Origin: an archaeon
GTDB lineage: Archaea > Methanobacteriota > Methanobacteria > Methanobacteriales > Methanobacteriaceae
Assembly (NCBI GenBank): GCA_024409145.1
Contig: JAKSUF010000129.1
Span: forward strand, 1 to 5,050
Direction of reading: 5' to 3'
DNA: 5,050 bases
Under the pieces are notes generated by a model. The model was not told the DNA's origin. It saw only the letters and a program-made list of their open reading frames with translations, and did not search any database. Below, piece by piece: positions 1 to 5,050 of the stretch (positions within the stretch are counted from its first letter, which is position 1; every line of letters starts with the position of its first letter). The position numbers and the translations under genes are program-made.

Positions 1-124
1 TTATAAATAAATTATTAATAACTTAATAGAATTATTAGTTTTTAATCAATTAATAAATTATTAATAAATTAATATAAATAAACTAATAAATATTGATAAT
101 TAATAAAATCTTTAATACACTCAA
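1..124. other. AT-rich noncoding flank with short repeats
   Basis: This stretch lies downstream of the minus-strand hypothetical gene and contains no credible reading frame. It is almost pure A/T. An 11-bp unit, TTAATAAATTA, occurs twice in tandem (50-60 and 61-71), and TAAATTATTAATAA occurs at 8-21 and again at 54-67. On the minus strand it has no long T-run like those behind purD and ilvN, so no clear terminator for the hypothetical gene can be called. The region is cut by the window edge. Confidence 0.5.
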
Positions 125-997
125 TTACTTGTAGTTAAAAAGAGTTTTTTGATTTGAATCAGAGTTTAAATTTGATTTGTCTAATTTTAATCTTTTAGCT
201 ATTTTTACTAGTTTTCTTTGACTATTTAGAGCTTCTTCAAACTTATTTTTTTGATTTAAAATATTGATTTCTTCTTTTAAACTTTCAATATCTATTTTAT
301 TATCTTCAGTTTCATCATTATTTTCATCTTTAGTTTTATCTTCATTATCATTTGACTGATTATTTTTCTCATTATTGTTTTCAGTTTCTTCTTTATTTTC
401 AGGATAAACTAATTTATGAATACTTTCTATTACATCTTCTGTATTTATGTTTGAAGAGTTAATGAATTCTTTAGGATTTTTAAAATGTAATCCTAAATAT
501 TGGTAGGCGGTTTTTTTAACATCTATTATGAATTCTTTTAATTCATTATCTATTGACTTATAATTATCTTCTTGGCCTTTCTCATTGTTTTTGTTTTCAT
601 TAGACTTAATGAATTCATTTAAAACAAGAATAGTCTCCAAGCTATCTAGGATTAATCCACCGCTTAAATATATTTTAATATCTGATTCTTGTGTTAATTT
701 ATTTGATTTTGTTTTAAGAAGATCTTCAAGAATTTTAAACATTTTAAGAATTTCTGTGTATTCTTGAATATTTAATAATTTGTTTAATTTTAGTTTATAT
801 TCATTTGCTTTATCTACAAAATTATCTGTATAATATATATTTGTTAATAAATCTGTTTTTATTTGAATAATTTCTTTTTCTAATTTTGTATCTAAGTAAT
901 CATCACAGAGTGTTAAAGCTTTTTCATACTTTTTTTGTCTTTCTAATTTTCTAACTTTTTTAATAGTTGTGTTTTTAGACATTTGTTTTTTTGACAT
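125..997 (-). CDS. hypothetical protein with TPR-like helices, acidic linker and PIP-box-like C terminus
   Basis: I do not recognise a named family for this 290-residue protein. Residues 1-27 are strongly basic. Residues 12-36 and 241-270 each contain a helix-turn-helix pattern of the TPR type (KKYEKAL near 22-28, NKFEEAL near 251-257). Residues 40-130 are predicted helical and Leu/Ile/Lys-rich. Residues 200-234 are a low-complexity Asn/Glu/Asp linker, probably disordered. The last eight residues, QKTLFNYK (283-290), resemble a PCNA-interacting peptide. No signal peptide or membrane segment is evident, so it is probably cytoplasmic. The start at 997 is favoured because GTGAT (1001-1005 on this strand) sits three bases upstream, with the same spacing as ilvN; Met6 at 982 has no such site. 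The gene looks more AT-rich than purD and ilvBN. It follows purD on the same strand after a 203-bp gap and a terminator-like element, so it is probably transcribed separately. The TPR and PIP assignments are inferences. Confidence 0.8.
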   Translation of the reverse strand: MSKKQMSKNTTIKKVRKLERQKKYEKALTLCDDYLDTKLEKEIIQIKTDLLTNIYYTDNFVDKANEYKLKLNKLLNIQEYTEILKMFKILEDLLKTKSNKLTQESDIKIYLSGGLILDSLETILVLNEFIKSNENKNNEKGQEDNYKSIDNELKEFIIDVKKTAYQYLGLHFKNPKEFINSSNINTEDVIESIHKLVYPENKEETENNNEKNNQSNDNEDKTKDENNDETEDNKIDIESLKEEINILNQKNKFEEALNSQRKLVKIAKRLKLDKSNLNSDSNQKTLFNYK

Positions 998-1000
998 ATG

Positions 1001-1005
1001 ATCAC
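1001..1005 (-). promoter_or_regulatory. Shine-Dalgarno site of the hypothetical gene
   Basis: On the minus strand GTGAT is followed by CAT and then the ATG at 997. This matches the GGTGAT-N3-ATG arrangement in front of ilvN and decides for the first of two nearby in-frame Met codons (997 rather than 982). Confidence 0.6.
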
Positions 1006-1060
1006 TTTAAGTTTTTTTTAACAGATTTTTAATATAATTGTATTATAATAATTTTTGTTT

Positions 1061-1072
1061 ATTTATAAATAA
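1061..1072 (-). promoter_or_regulatory. possible TATA box of the hypothetical gene
   Basis: The palindromic ATTTATAAAT at 1061-1070 fits an archaeal TATA box. With the usual spacing of about 25 bases, transcription would start near 1036-1040 on the minus strand and give a leader of about 40 bases. Other AT-rich candidates (1039-1049 and 1095-1103) exist, so this choice is tentative. Confidence 0.3.
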
Positions 1073-1154
1073 AATATATTGTATTTTTCTTTTTTATAAA
1101 ACTCTATTTTATGTTTTTTAAAGTTATTTTTTTAATTTAAATCTTTTTATAAAT

Positions 1155-1209
1155 TAAAAAAATTTATATAAAAAAGATTAAAAGAATTTTAATAGCTAAT
1201 TTAGCTATT
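1155..1209 (-). terminator. purD terminator: inverted repeat over the stop codon, then T-runs
   Basis: AATAGCTAA (1191-1199) and TTAGCTATT (1201-1209) are perfect reverse complements around one base, and the right arm includes the purD stop codon. Read in the direction of purD transcription, this is followed by a run of six T (1170-1175) and a run of seven T (1156-1162). Oligo-T tracts are the known core of archaeal transcription termination. The hairpin is an extra that may or may not matter, because its loop would be very small. Confidence 0.6.
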
Positions 1210-2517
1210 TAAAATATCTTCCATATGTTTTATACGTTTTTGAACTAATTCCTCAGTTCCAACATCTCTTCTATGGTATACATTTCCTTTAATGCATCCA
1301 CAAGCTTCTTCTGCAATTTTTTCAGCTTCAGAGATAGTTTTTCCTTGTGCTACAATACCTAAAGCTCTAGATCCTGAGAGGGTTATTCCTTCTTCTTCAG
1401 CACTTACTGCTGCATAGAATACTTTAGCTCCAATATCTTCGATACATTCTTCATCTACTTCTATGATTTCTCCTGCATGTGGAGTATCTGGGTATCCGTC
1501 TGGTACAATATATTTACATACAGATGCTTTATCTTCAAATTCCACTTTATCAAGAGTTCCATTAACAATTGCTTTGCAAACATCAATCATTGGGGTTTTA
1601 AGAAGTGGTAAAACATTCATAGCTTCAGGGTCTCCGAATCTTGCATTATATTCAATTAATTTAGGACCTTCTTTAGAAAGCATAAATTGTCCATAAAGAA
1701 TTCCTTTGTAAGGAGTAGTTTCTTTAGCTATTGCTTTTAAGGTTTCTTTCATAATTGCTACAGCAGCATTATAATCTTCTTGTGTCATGAATGGTAATAA
1801 TCCATCAGTGTTTGAGTAAGAACCCATTCCTCCAGTAATGAGACCTTGATCTCCTTCAAATGCATGAGGATGGTCTTGTGCAGTAGGCATAGGTGCTAAA
1901 TGTTCTCCATCACAGAAAGCTTGTATTGTGAATTCTTCCCCTACAACTTTTTCTTCAATAATTACTTGTGTAAAACCACCCATTGCATTATCCATTACTT
2001 CTTTAGCATATTCTTTTGCATCTTGGTTATCTTTAAGGTGTTCTCCTACGATTTTAACTCCTTTACCTCCAGTTAATCCAACTGGTTTTACAACAACATC
2101 TTTTTCATAATTATCAAGGAATTCACTGATATCTTCATAGTTATCAAATACTTTGTAAGTTAAAGATCCATCAATATTATAATCTGCGAATAAGTTTCTC
2201 ATAAATGATTTATCAGTTTCAATTCTTGCAGACTCTTTTGTTGGACCAACACAAGGAACTCCAACTTCTTCAAGAGCATTTACAATTCCTTTTCCTAATG
2301 GGGATTCTGGACCAATAACTGCTAGCTCAATTTCTTTTTCTTTAGCATATTCAGCTACTGCTTCTATGTCTCCTTCATCTCCTTTTTTATATTCAACAGC
2401 TAATTTAGCTATTCCTGGGTTGTTTTTACTCATATAAGCATATAATTCAACATCCTTTGCTAATGCATCGCAAATAGCATGTTCTCTTGCACCAGTACCG
2501 ACAACTAAGACTTTCAT
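1201..2517 (-). CDS. purD: phosphoribosylamine--glycine ligase (GAR synthetase)
   Basis: This cytoplasmic ATP-grasp enzyme joins 5-phosphoribosylamine and glycine, using ATP, to make glycinamide ribonucleotide in de novo purine synthesis. At 438 residues it has the usual full length. Visible landmarks are the N-terminal GTGAREHAI (7-15), GPESPLGKG (69-77), the GPTKESARIETDKSFMR stretch leading into the ATP-grasp domain (91-107), and the glycine-rich nucleotide loop KPVGLTGGKGV (144-154). They continue with AQDH and TGGMGSYS (213-235), the metal- and ATP-binding EYNARFGDPE (289-298) and the C-terminal HRRDVG (415-420). All expected motifs are present, so the gene should be functional. The start is supported by GGAGAT (2523-2528 on this strand) five bases upstream. 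It is divergent from ilvB, and from memory purD also neighbours ilvB in Methanothermobacter. No other purine genes are in the window, so it is probably transcribed alone. Confidence 0.97.
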   Translation of the reverse strand: MKVLVVGTGAREHAICDALAKDVELYAYMSKNNPGIAKLAVEYKKGDEGDIEAVAEYAKEKEIELAVIGPESPLGKGIVNALEEVGVPCVGPTKESARIETDKSFMRNLFADYNIDGSLTYKVFDNYEDISEFLDNYEKDVVVKPVGLTGGKGVKIVGEHLKDNQDAKEYAKEVMDNAMGGFTQVIIEEKVVGEEFTIQAFCDGEHLAPMPTAQDHPHAFEGDQGLITGGMGSYSNTDGLLPFMTQEDYNAAVAIMKETLKAIAKETTPYKGILYGQFMLSKEGPKLIEYNARFGDPEAMNVLPLLKTPMIDVCKAIVNGTLDKVEFEDKASVCKYIVPDGYPDTPHAGEIIEVDEECIEDIGAKVFYAAVSAEEEGITLSGSRALGIVAQGKTISEAEKIAEEACGCIKGNVYHRRDVGTEELVQKRIKHMEDILNS

Positions 2518-2522
2518 CTTTA

Positions 2523-2528
2523 ATCTCC
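2523..2528 (-). promoter_or_regulatory. Shine-Dalgarno site of purD
   Basis: GGAGAT on the minus strand lies five bases before the ATG at 2517. It fixes the start of purD and is a good match to an archaeal anti-Shine-Dalgarno sequence. Confidence 0.75.
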
Positions 2529-2559
2529 AATTTAGTATTAAGTTTTTATAAATATGATT

Positions 2560-2572
2560 ATTTTATAAATTT
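2560..2572 (-). promoter_or_regulatory. candidate TATA box of purD
   Basis: Read on the minus strand, AAATTTATAAAAT is a good archaeal TATA box. Transcription would start about 25 bases downstream, near 2538-2540, giving a short leader of roughly 22 bases that still includes the GGAGAT ribosome site. A similar box at 2544-2553 would start transcription too close to the ribosome site, and one at 2612-2624 would give a longer leader. Confidence 0.45.
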
Positions 2573-2586
2573 GATTAAATATTTTA

Positions 2587-2608
2587 TTAATCTTTAATTA
2601 ATCTTTAA
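2587..2608. repeat. tandem 11-bp repeat, two copies
   Basis: TTAATCTTTAA occurs twice with no gap (2587-2597 and 2598-2608). The period is close to one helical turn, so both copies would present the same face to a bound protein. It lies upstream of the proposed purD TATA box, where an activator or repressor could bind. It may also be chance in AT-rich DNA. Confidence 0.5.
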
Positions 2609-2671
2609 TCAATTTTATAAATTTATATTTATCTTTTAATATATATTATTCTATTAAAGTTTTATTTCATT

Positions 2672-2692
2672 AGATTTTAATATGTAAAATCT
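2672..2692. repeat. inverted repeat, AGATTTTA half-sites, in the purD-ilvB intergenic region
   Basis: AGATTTTA (2672-2679) and TAAAATCT (2685-2692) are perfect reverse complements around a five-base spacer. The same half-site recurs in the palindrome next to the ilvB TATA box. This suggests a protein binding site, but no regulator is identified. Confidence 0.5.
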
Positions 2693-2757
2693 TTGTAAGA
2701 ATATCCTATTTTATTAAATTGAATGTTTAAGATAGATATTTTAGATACATGATTGTA

Positions 2758-2771
2758 AAAATCTAGATTTT
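2758..2771. promoter_or_regulatory. 14-bp perfect palindrome overlapping the ilvB promoter, candidate operator
   Basis: AAAATCTAGATTTT is a perfect palindrome whose right end overlaps the proposed ilvB TATA box (2768-2777) and whose left part covers the position expected for the BRE. A protein bound here would compete with TBP/TFB, as archaeal repressors do. The right half extended by one base (2765-2772) is AGATTTTA, the half-site also found at 2672-2679 and, inverted, at 2685-2692. The operator role is inferred. Confidence 0.45.
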
Positions 2772-2777
2772 ATAAAT
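2768..2777 (+). promoter_or_regulatory. TATA box of the ilvBN operon
   Basis: TTTTATAAAT fits an archaeal TATA box. A start about 25 bases downstream, near 2797, would give a leader of about 20 bases that still contains the ilvB ribosome site. Another TATA-like stretch at 2637-2649 could serve as an upstream promoter with a leader of about 150 bases, but its position is less convincing. Confidence 0.55.
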
Positions 2778-2804
2778 TTTATACTTTATTATTCACTTAA
2801 AACT

Positions 2805-2813
2805 AGAGGAGAT
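2805..2813 (+). promoter_or_regulatory. Shine-Dalgarno site of ilvB
   Basis: AGAGGAGAT contains GGAG (2808-2811) seven bases before the ATG at 2819. It supports this start, and no competing in-frame start with a ribosome site is seen nearby. Confidence 0.75.
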
Positions 2814-2818
2814 AAATA

Positions 2819-4510
2819 ATGAAAGGTGGAGAAGCTATTATAAAAGCTTTAAAAAATAATGGTGTTGACACTATATTTGGATATCCTGGGGGTCAAGTAA
2901 TTCCATTTTATGATATGTTATATGATGCTGATTTAAATCATATTCTTGTAAGACATGAGCAATGTGCAGCTCATGCTGCGGAAGGTTATGCAAGAGCTTC
3001 TGGTAAAGTGGGAGTATGTCTTGCTACCTCTGGTCCAGGTGCTACTAACTTAGTTACAGGTATAGCTAATGCATATATGGATTCTTCTCCGATAATTGCG
3101 ATTACTGGACAAGTTCCAAGTCATTTAATTGGAAATGATGCATTCCAAGAAGCAGATATTGTAGGTATAACTATGCCTATTACTAAGCATGCATACCAAA
3201 TAAAAGATCAAGATATAATTCCAAGTATTATAAATGCAAGTTTTGATATTGCATCAAGTGGTCGTCCAGGGCCTGTTTTAATTGATGTCCCTAAAGAAAT
3301 TCAAGAAGCAGAATTAAATGATTTTATTGAGGATGCAGTTTCCACTCCAGGTTATAAACCTACTGTTAAAGGAAATATTAAACAAATTAAAAAAGTAGCT
3401 GAAATGATTAAAGAATCAAATAAACCAATTATTTTAGCTGGTGGTGGTGTAATAATTTCTAATGCTGAGGAAGAATTAAAAACTCTTGCAAAATTAATTA
3501 ATGCACCCGTCTGCACTTCTCTTATGGGTAAAGGTGCCATTAATGAATCTGATGACTTAGCTATTGGAATGTTAGGTATGCATGGTAGAGAAGTAGCTAA
3601 TCAATCTGTTAATAAATGTGATTTATTAATAGTTGTTGGTTGTAGATTCTCTGATAGAACTACTGGTAAATTAGAAGAATTTATTCCTAATTCTAAAGTT
3701 ATTCATATTGATATTGATCCTGCTGAAATTGGTAAGAATATTGAAGTAGATATTCCTGTAGTGGGAGATGCAAAAATAATATTGTCTTCACTTAATAAAG
3801 AATTAACAGGTAATAATCCATCTAATAGTTGGTTAAAAAGTATTATGGAATTTAAGAAAACAGCTATTCCTAGAGTTAGTTATGAAGATATTCCATTAAA
3901 ACCTCAACAAGTTATAAAAGAAATTGGTCAAGCTATTACTGATGATACTATTGTAACTACTGATGTAGGTCTCCATCAAATGTGGGCTGCTCATTTCCTT
4001 GATATTGCTAAACCACGTAAATTTATATCTTCTGGAGGACTTGGAACTATGGGGTTCGGTTTCCCTGCGGCTATTGGTGCTAAAGTAGCTTGTCCTGAAA
4101 ATCCAGTTGTTTCTATTGTTGGTGATGGTGGATTCTTAATGGTTTGTCAGGAACTTGCTACTATTAAAGAACATGATATTCCAATTATAGTAACTATTTT
4201 AAATAATCGTAAACTTGGTATGGTATATCAATGGCAGAATTTATTGTATAATAAAAGGTTATCTGAAACTGATTTAGGTAATTCTCCAGACTTTGTAAAA
4301 CTTGCAGAAAGTTTTGGAATTAATGGGGTTGCTATTCAAAAACCAGGTGATACTCAAAAAGCAATTTCTAAGGCAATAAAAGATAATGAATCTGTAGTTT
4401 TAGATATTACTATTAAGAAAGATGAGTTTATACCTATGTTCCCTCCGGGTGCTGGAATTGAAGAAATTCTTGGGGAATATAAATATGAATCTGATGTGGA
4501 TAATGAATAA
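2819..4510 (+). CDS. ilvB: acetohydroxyacid (acetolactate) synthase large catalytic subunit
   Basis: This thiamine-diphosphate enzyme condenses pyruvate with a second pyruvate or with 2-oxobutyrate, giving acetolactate or acetohydroxybutyrate, the first common step to valine, leucine and isoleucine. The 563 residues show the three usual domains. The N-terminal domain (about 1-165) carries the catalytic Glu47 in RHEQ, followed by SGPGATNLVTG (71-81) and GQVP (97-100). The middle FAD-binding domain (about 190-335) has RFSDRTTG (276-283) and HIDIDPAEIGKN (296-307). The C-terminal ThDP domain has GDGGF (435-439) paired with NN (462-463) for Mg-ThDP binding. GMVYQWQ (467-473) contains Trp472, equivalent to the residue that favours 2-oxobutyrate in the E. 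coli enzyme. The RFSDR motif and the adjacent ilvN mark it as the biosynthetic, FAD-containing type rather than a catabolic acetolactate synthase. All key residues are present. ilvN starts nine bases after its stop. Confidence 0.97.
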   Translation: MKGGEAIIKALKNNGVDTIFGYPGGQVIPFYDMLYDADLNHILVRHEQCAAHAAEGYARASGKVGVCLATSGPGATNLVTGIANAYMDSSPIIAITGQVPSHLIGNDAFQEADIVGITMPITKHAYQIKDQDIIPSIINASFDIASSGRPGPVLIDVPKEIQEAELNDFIEDAVSTPGYKPTVKGNIKQIKKVAEMIKESNKPIILAGGGVIISNAEEELKTLAKLINAPVCTSLMGKGAINESDDLAIGMLGMHGREVANQSVNKCDLLIVVGCRFSDRTTGKLEEFIPNSKVIHIDIDPAEIGKNIEVDIPVVGDAKIILSSLNKELTGNNPSNSWLKSIMEFKKTAIPRVSYEDIPLKPQQVIKEIGQAITDDTIVTTDVGLHQMWAAHFLDIAKPRKFISSGGLGTMGFGFPAAIGAKVACPENPVVSIVGDGGFLMVCQELATIKEHDIPIIVTILNNRKLGMVYQWQNLLYNKRLSETDLGNSPDFVKLAESFGINGVAIQKPGDTQKAISKAIKDNESVVLDITIKKDEFIPMFPPGAGIEEILGEYKYESDVDNE

Positions 4511-4516
4511 GGTGAT
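4511..4516 (+). promoter_or_regulatory. Shine-Dalgarno site of ilvN in the ilvB-ilvN gap
   Basis: GGTGAT begins directly after the ilvB stop codon and lies three bases before the ilvN ATG at 4520. The gap of only nine bases is taken up by this site, which points to co-transcription and coupled translation of the two subunits. Confidence 0.8.
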
Positions 4517-4519
4517 AAT

Positions 4520-4996
4520 ATGGAACATGTAATTAGTACATTAGTAGATAATAAACCTGGTGTTCTCCAGAAAGTAGCTAGTCTTTTTACAAGAAGGGGA
4601 TTTAATATTGATAGTATAACTGTTGGTGAAAGTGAAGTTCCTAATCTTGCAAGGATGGTTTTTGTTGTTAAGGGTGATGAAAAAGTCTTAGAACAAGTAA
4701 CTAAACAGTTAAATAAACTTGTTGATGTGGTTAAAGTTAAAGATCTTGACCCTAATAATTCTGTAAAAAGAGAACTTTGCTTAATTAAAGTATCAACTAC
4801 TGAAGAAAAATCTCGTTCTGAGATTATGCAATATGTAAATATATTTAGAGGTAAAATTATTGATGTTGCAGAAGGTAATATTACTATTGAAATCACTGGA
4901 GATTCTAGTAAGATTGATGCTTTGATTAAACTTCTCAGTCCTTTTGGTATTGAAAAAATAGCTAGAACTGGCTCTACTGCAGTTTCAAGAGGATAA
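4520..4996 (+). CDS. ilvN: acetohydroxyacid synthase small regulatory subunit
   Basis: This is the partner of IlvB: it binds the catalytic subunit, raises its activity and confers feedback inhibition by valine. The 158 residues are typical of the single-unit prokaryotic form. An N-terminal ACT domain (about 1-76) is followed by a C-terminal domain (about 80-158) with FRGKIIDVAEG (109-119) and the terminal ARTGSTAVSRG (148-158). Aligned without gaps to E. coli IlvH as I recall it, Asn11, Gly14 and Asn29, which are linked to valine binding there, are all kept, so the enzyme is probably valine-sensitive (inference). The start follows GGTGAT and follows the ilvB stop by nine bases. In related methanogens ilvC often comes next; here the window ends 54 bases after the stop, in a terminator-like tract, so ilvC is not seen and may be in a separate unit. 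Confidence 0.96.
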   Translation: MEHVISTLVDNKPGVLQKVASLFTRRGFNIDSITVGESEVPNLARMVFVVKGDEKVLEQVTKQLNKLVDVVKVKDLDPNNSVKRELCLIKVSTTEEKSRSEIMQYVNIFRGKIIDVAEGNITIEITGDSSKIDALIKLLSPFGIEKIARTGSTAVSRG

Positions 4997-5040
4997 TTAA
5001 TTTTTTTTAATTATCTATTTTTTTATTTTATTTTTTTTTA
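4992..5040 (+). terminator. ilvBN operon terminator: stem-loop over the stop codon plus oligo-T tracts
   Basis: GATAATTAA (4992-5000) and TTAATTATC (5007-5015) are perfect 9-base reverse complements with a loop of six T, and the left arm contains the ilvN stop codon. Runs of eight T (5001-5008), seven T (5018-5024) and nine T (5031-5039) follow or overlap it. Repeated oligo-T tracts are the established archaeal termination signal, so transcription very probably ends here. Confidence 0.7.
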
Positions 5041-5050
5041 GATTAATTTT

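Noticed and set aside
1..124. CRISPR array or replication origin suggested by the repeats
   Set aside because: The repeats are 11-14 bases, adjacent or irregularly spaced, with no spacer structure. No origin-recognition-box-like G-rich motif or adjacent cdc6/orc1 gene is visible.
585..767. A 60-codon open frame on the plus strand inside the hypothetical gene
   Set aside because: It has no ribosome site and no recognisable features. The minus-strand frame is far longer, has a good ribosome site and has a composition typical of a real protein.
2723..2752. A nine-codon frame upstream of ilvB as a possible leader peptide for attenuation
   Set aside because: It lies upstream of the best TATA box and so is probably not transcribed with ilvB, has no ribosome site, and is not rich in Val, Leu or Ile codons beyond what AT-rich DNA gives.
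2518..2818. T-box or other riboswitch controlling ilvB, or a purine riboswitch on purD
   Set aside because: The predicted leaders are only about 20 bases long, no conserved riboswitch core was seen, and T-boxes are not known from archaea.
4354..4896. A 180-codon open frame on the minus strand across the end of ilvB and most of ilvN
   Set aside because: Both plus-strand genes are clear family members. The antisense translation is Ser/Thr/Leu-rich with no recognisable motif and no clear ribosome site, as expected of a shadow frame.

Overview
The window looks like chromosomal DNA from a very AT-rich methanogenic archaeon of the Methanobacteriales, most likely Methanobrevibacter- or Methanosphaera-like. 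Five things point this way. The intergenic DNA is extremely AT-rich. Starts are preceded by GGTGAT or GGAG Shine-Dalgarno sequences that fit an archaeal 16S 3' end. TTTATAAA-type TATA boxes sit at archaeal distances from two of the starts. Genes end in oligo-T tracts. The IlvB and PurD proteins read like methanogen versions. The genus cannot be fixed from the sequence alone, and an AT-rich bacterium is a less likely alternative.

Layout, left to right. Positions 1-124 are noncoding, AT-rich DNA with short repeats. A 290-residue hypothetical protein lies on the minus strand (125-997). It has a basic N terminus, TPR-like helical ends, an acidic Asn/Glu-rich linker and a C-terminal tail resembling a PCNA-binding (PIP) box. 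A 203-bp gap (998-1200) holds the purD terminator and probably the promoter of the hypothetical gene. purD (1201-2517, minus) encodes the GAR synthetase of purine synthesis. A 301-bp divergent intergenic region (2518-2818) carries promoters for purD and ilvB together with several palindromes and repeats. ilvB (2819-4510) and ilvN (4520-4996), both plus strand and 9 bp apart, encode the large catalytic and small regulatory subunits of acetohydroxyacid synthase. A hairpin and oligo-T terminator follows ilvN to the end of the window.

ilvB and ilvN form one operon and one enzyme: IlvB makes acetolactate or acetohydroxybutyrate for valine, leucine and isoleucine synthesis, and IlvN should confer valine feedback. 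purD is transcribed away from them and belongs to purine synthesis. The hypothetical gene has the same orientation as purD but is separated from it by a terminator-like element, so it is probably its own unit.

No mobile element, CRISPR array, tRNA or rRNA was seen. The core genes are ordinary. The points most worth a second look are the PIP-like tail of the hypothetical protein and the recurring AGATTTTA half-sites upstream of ilvB.
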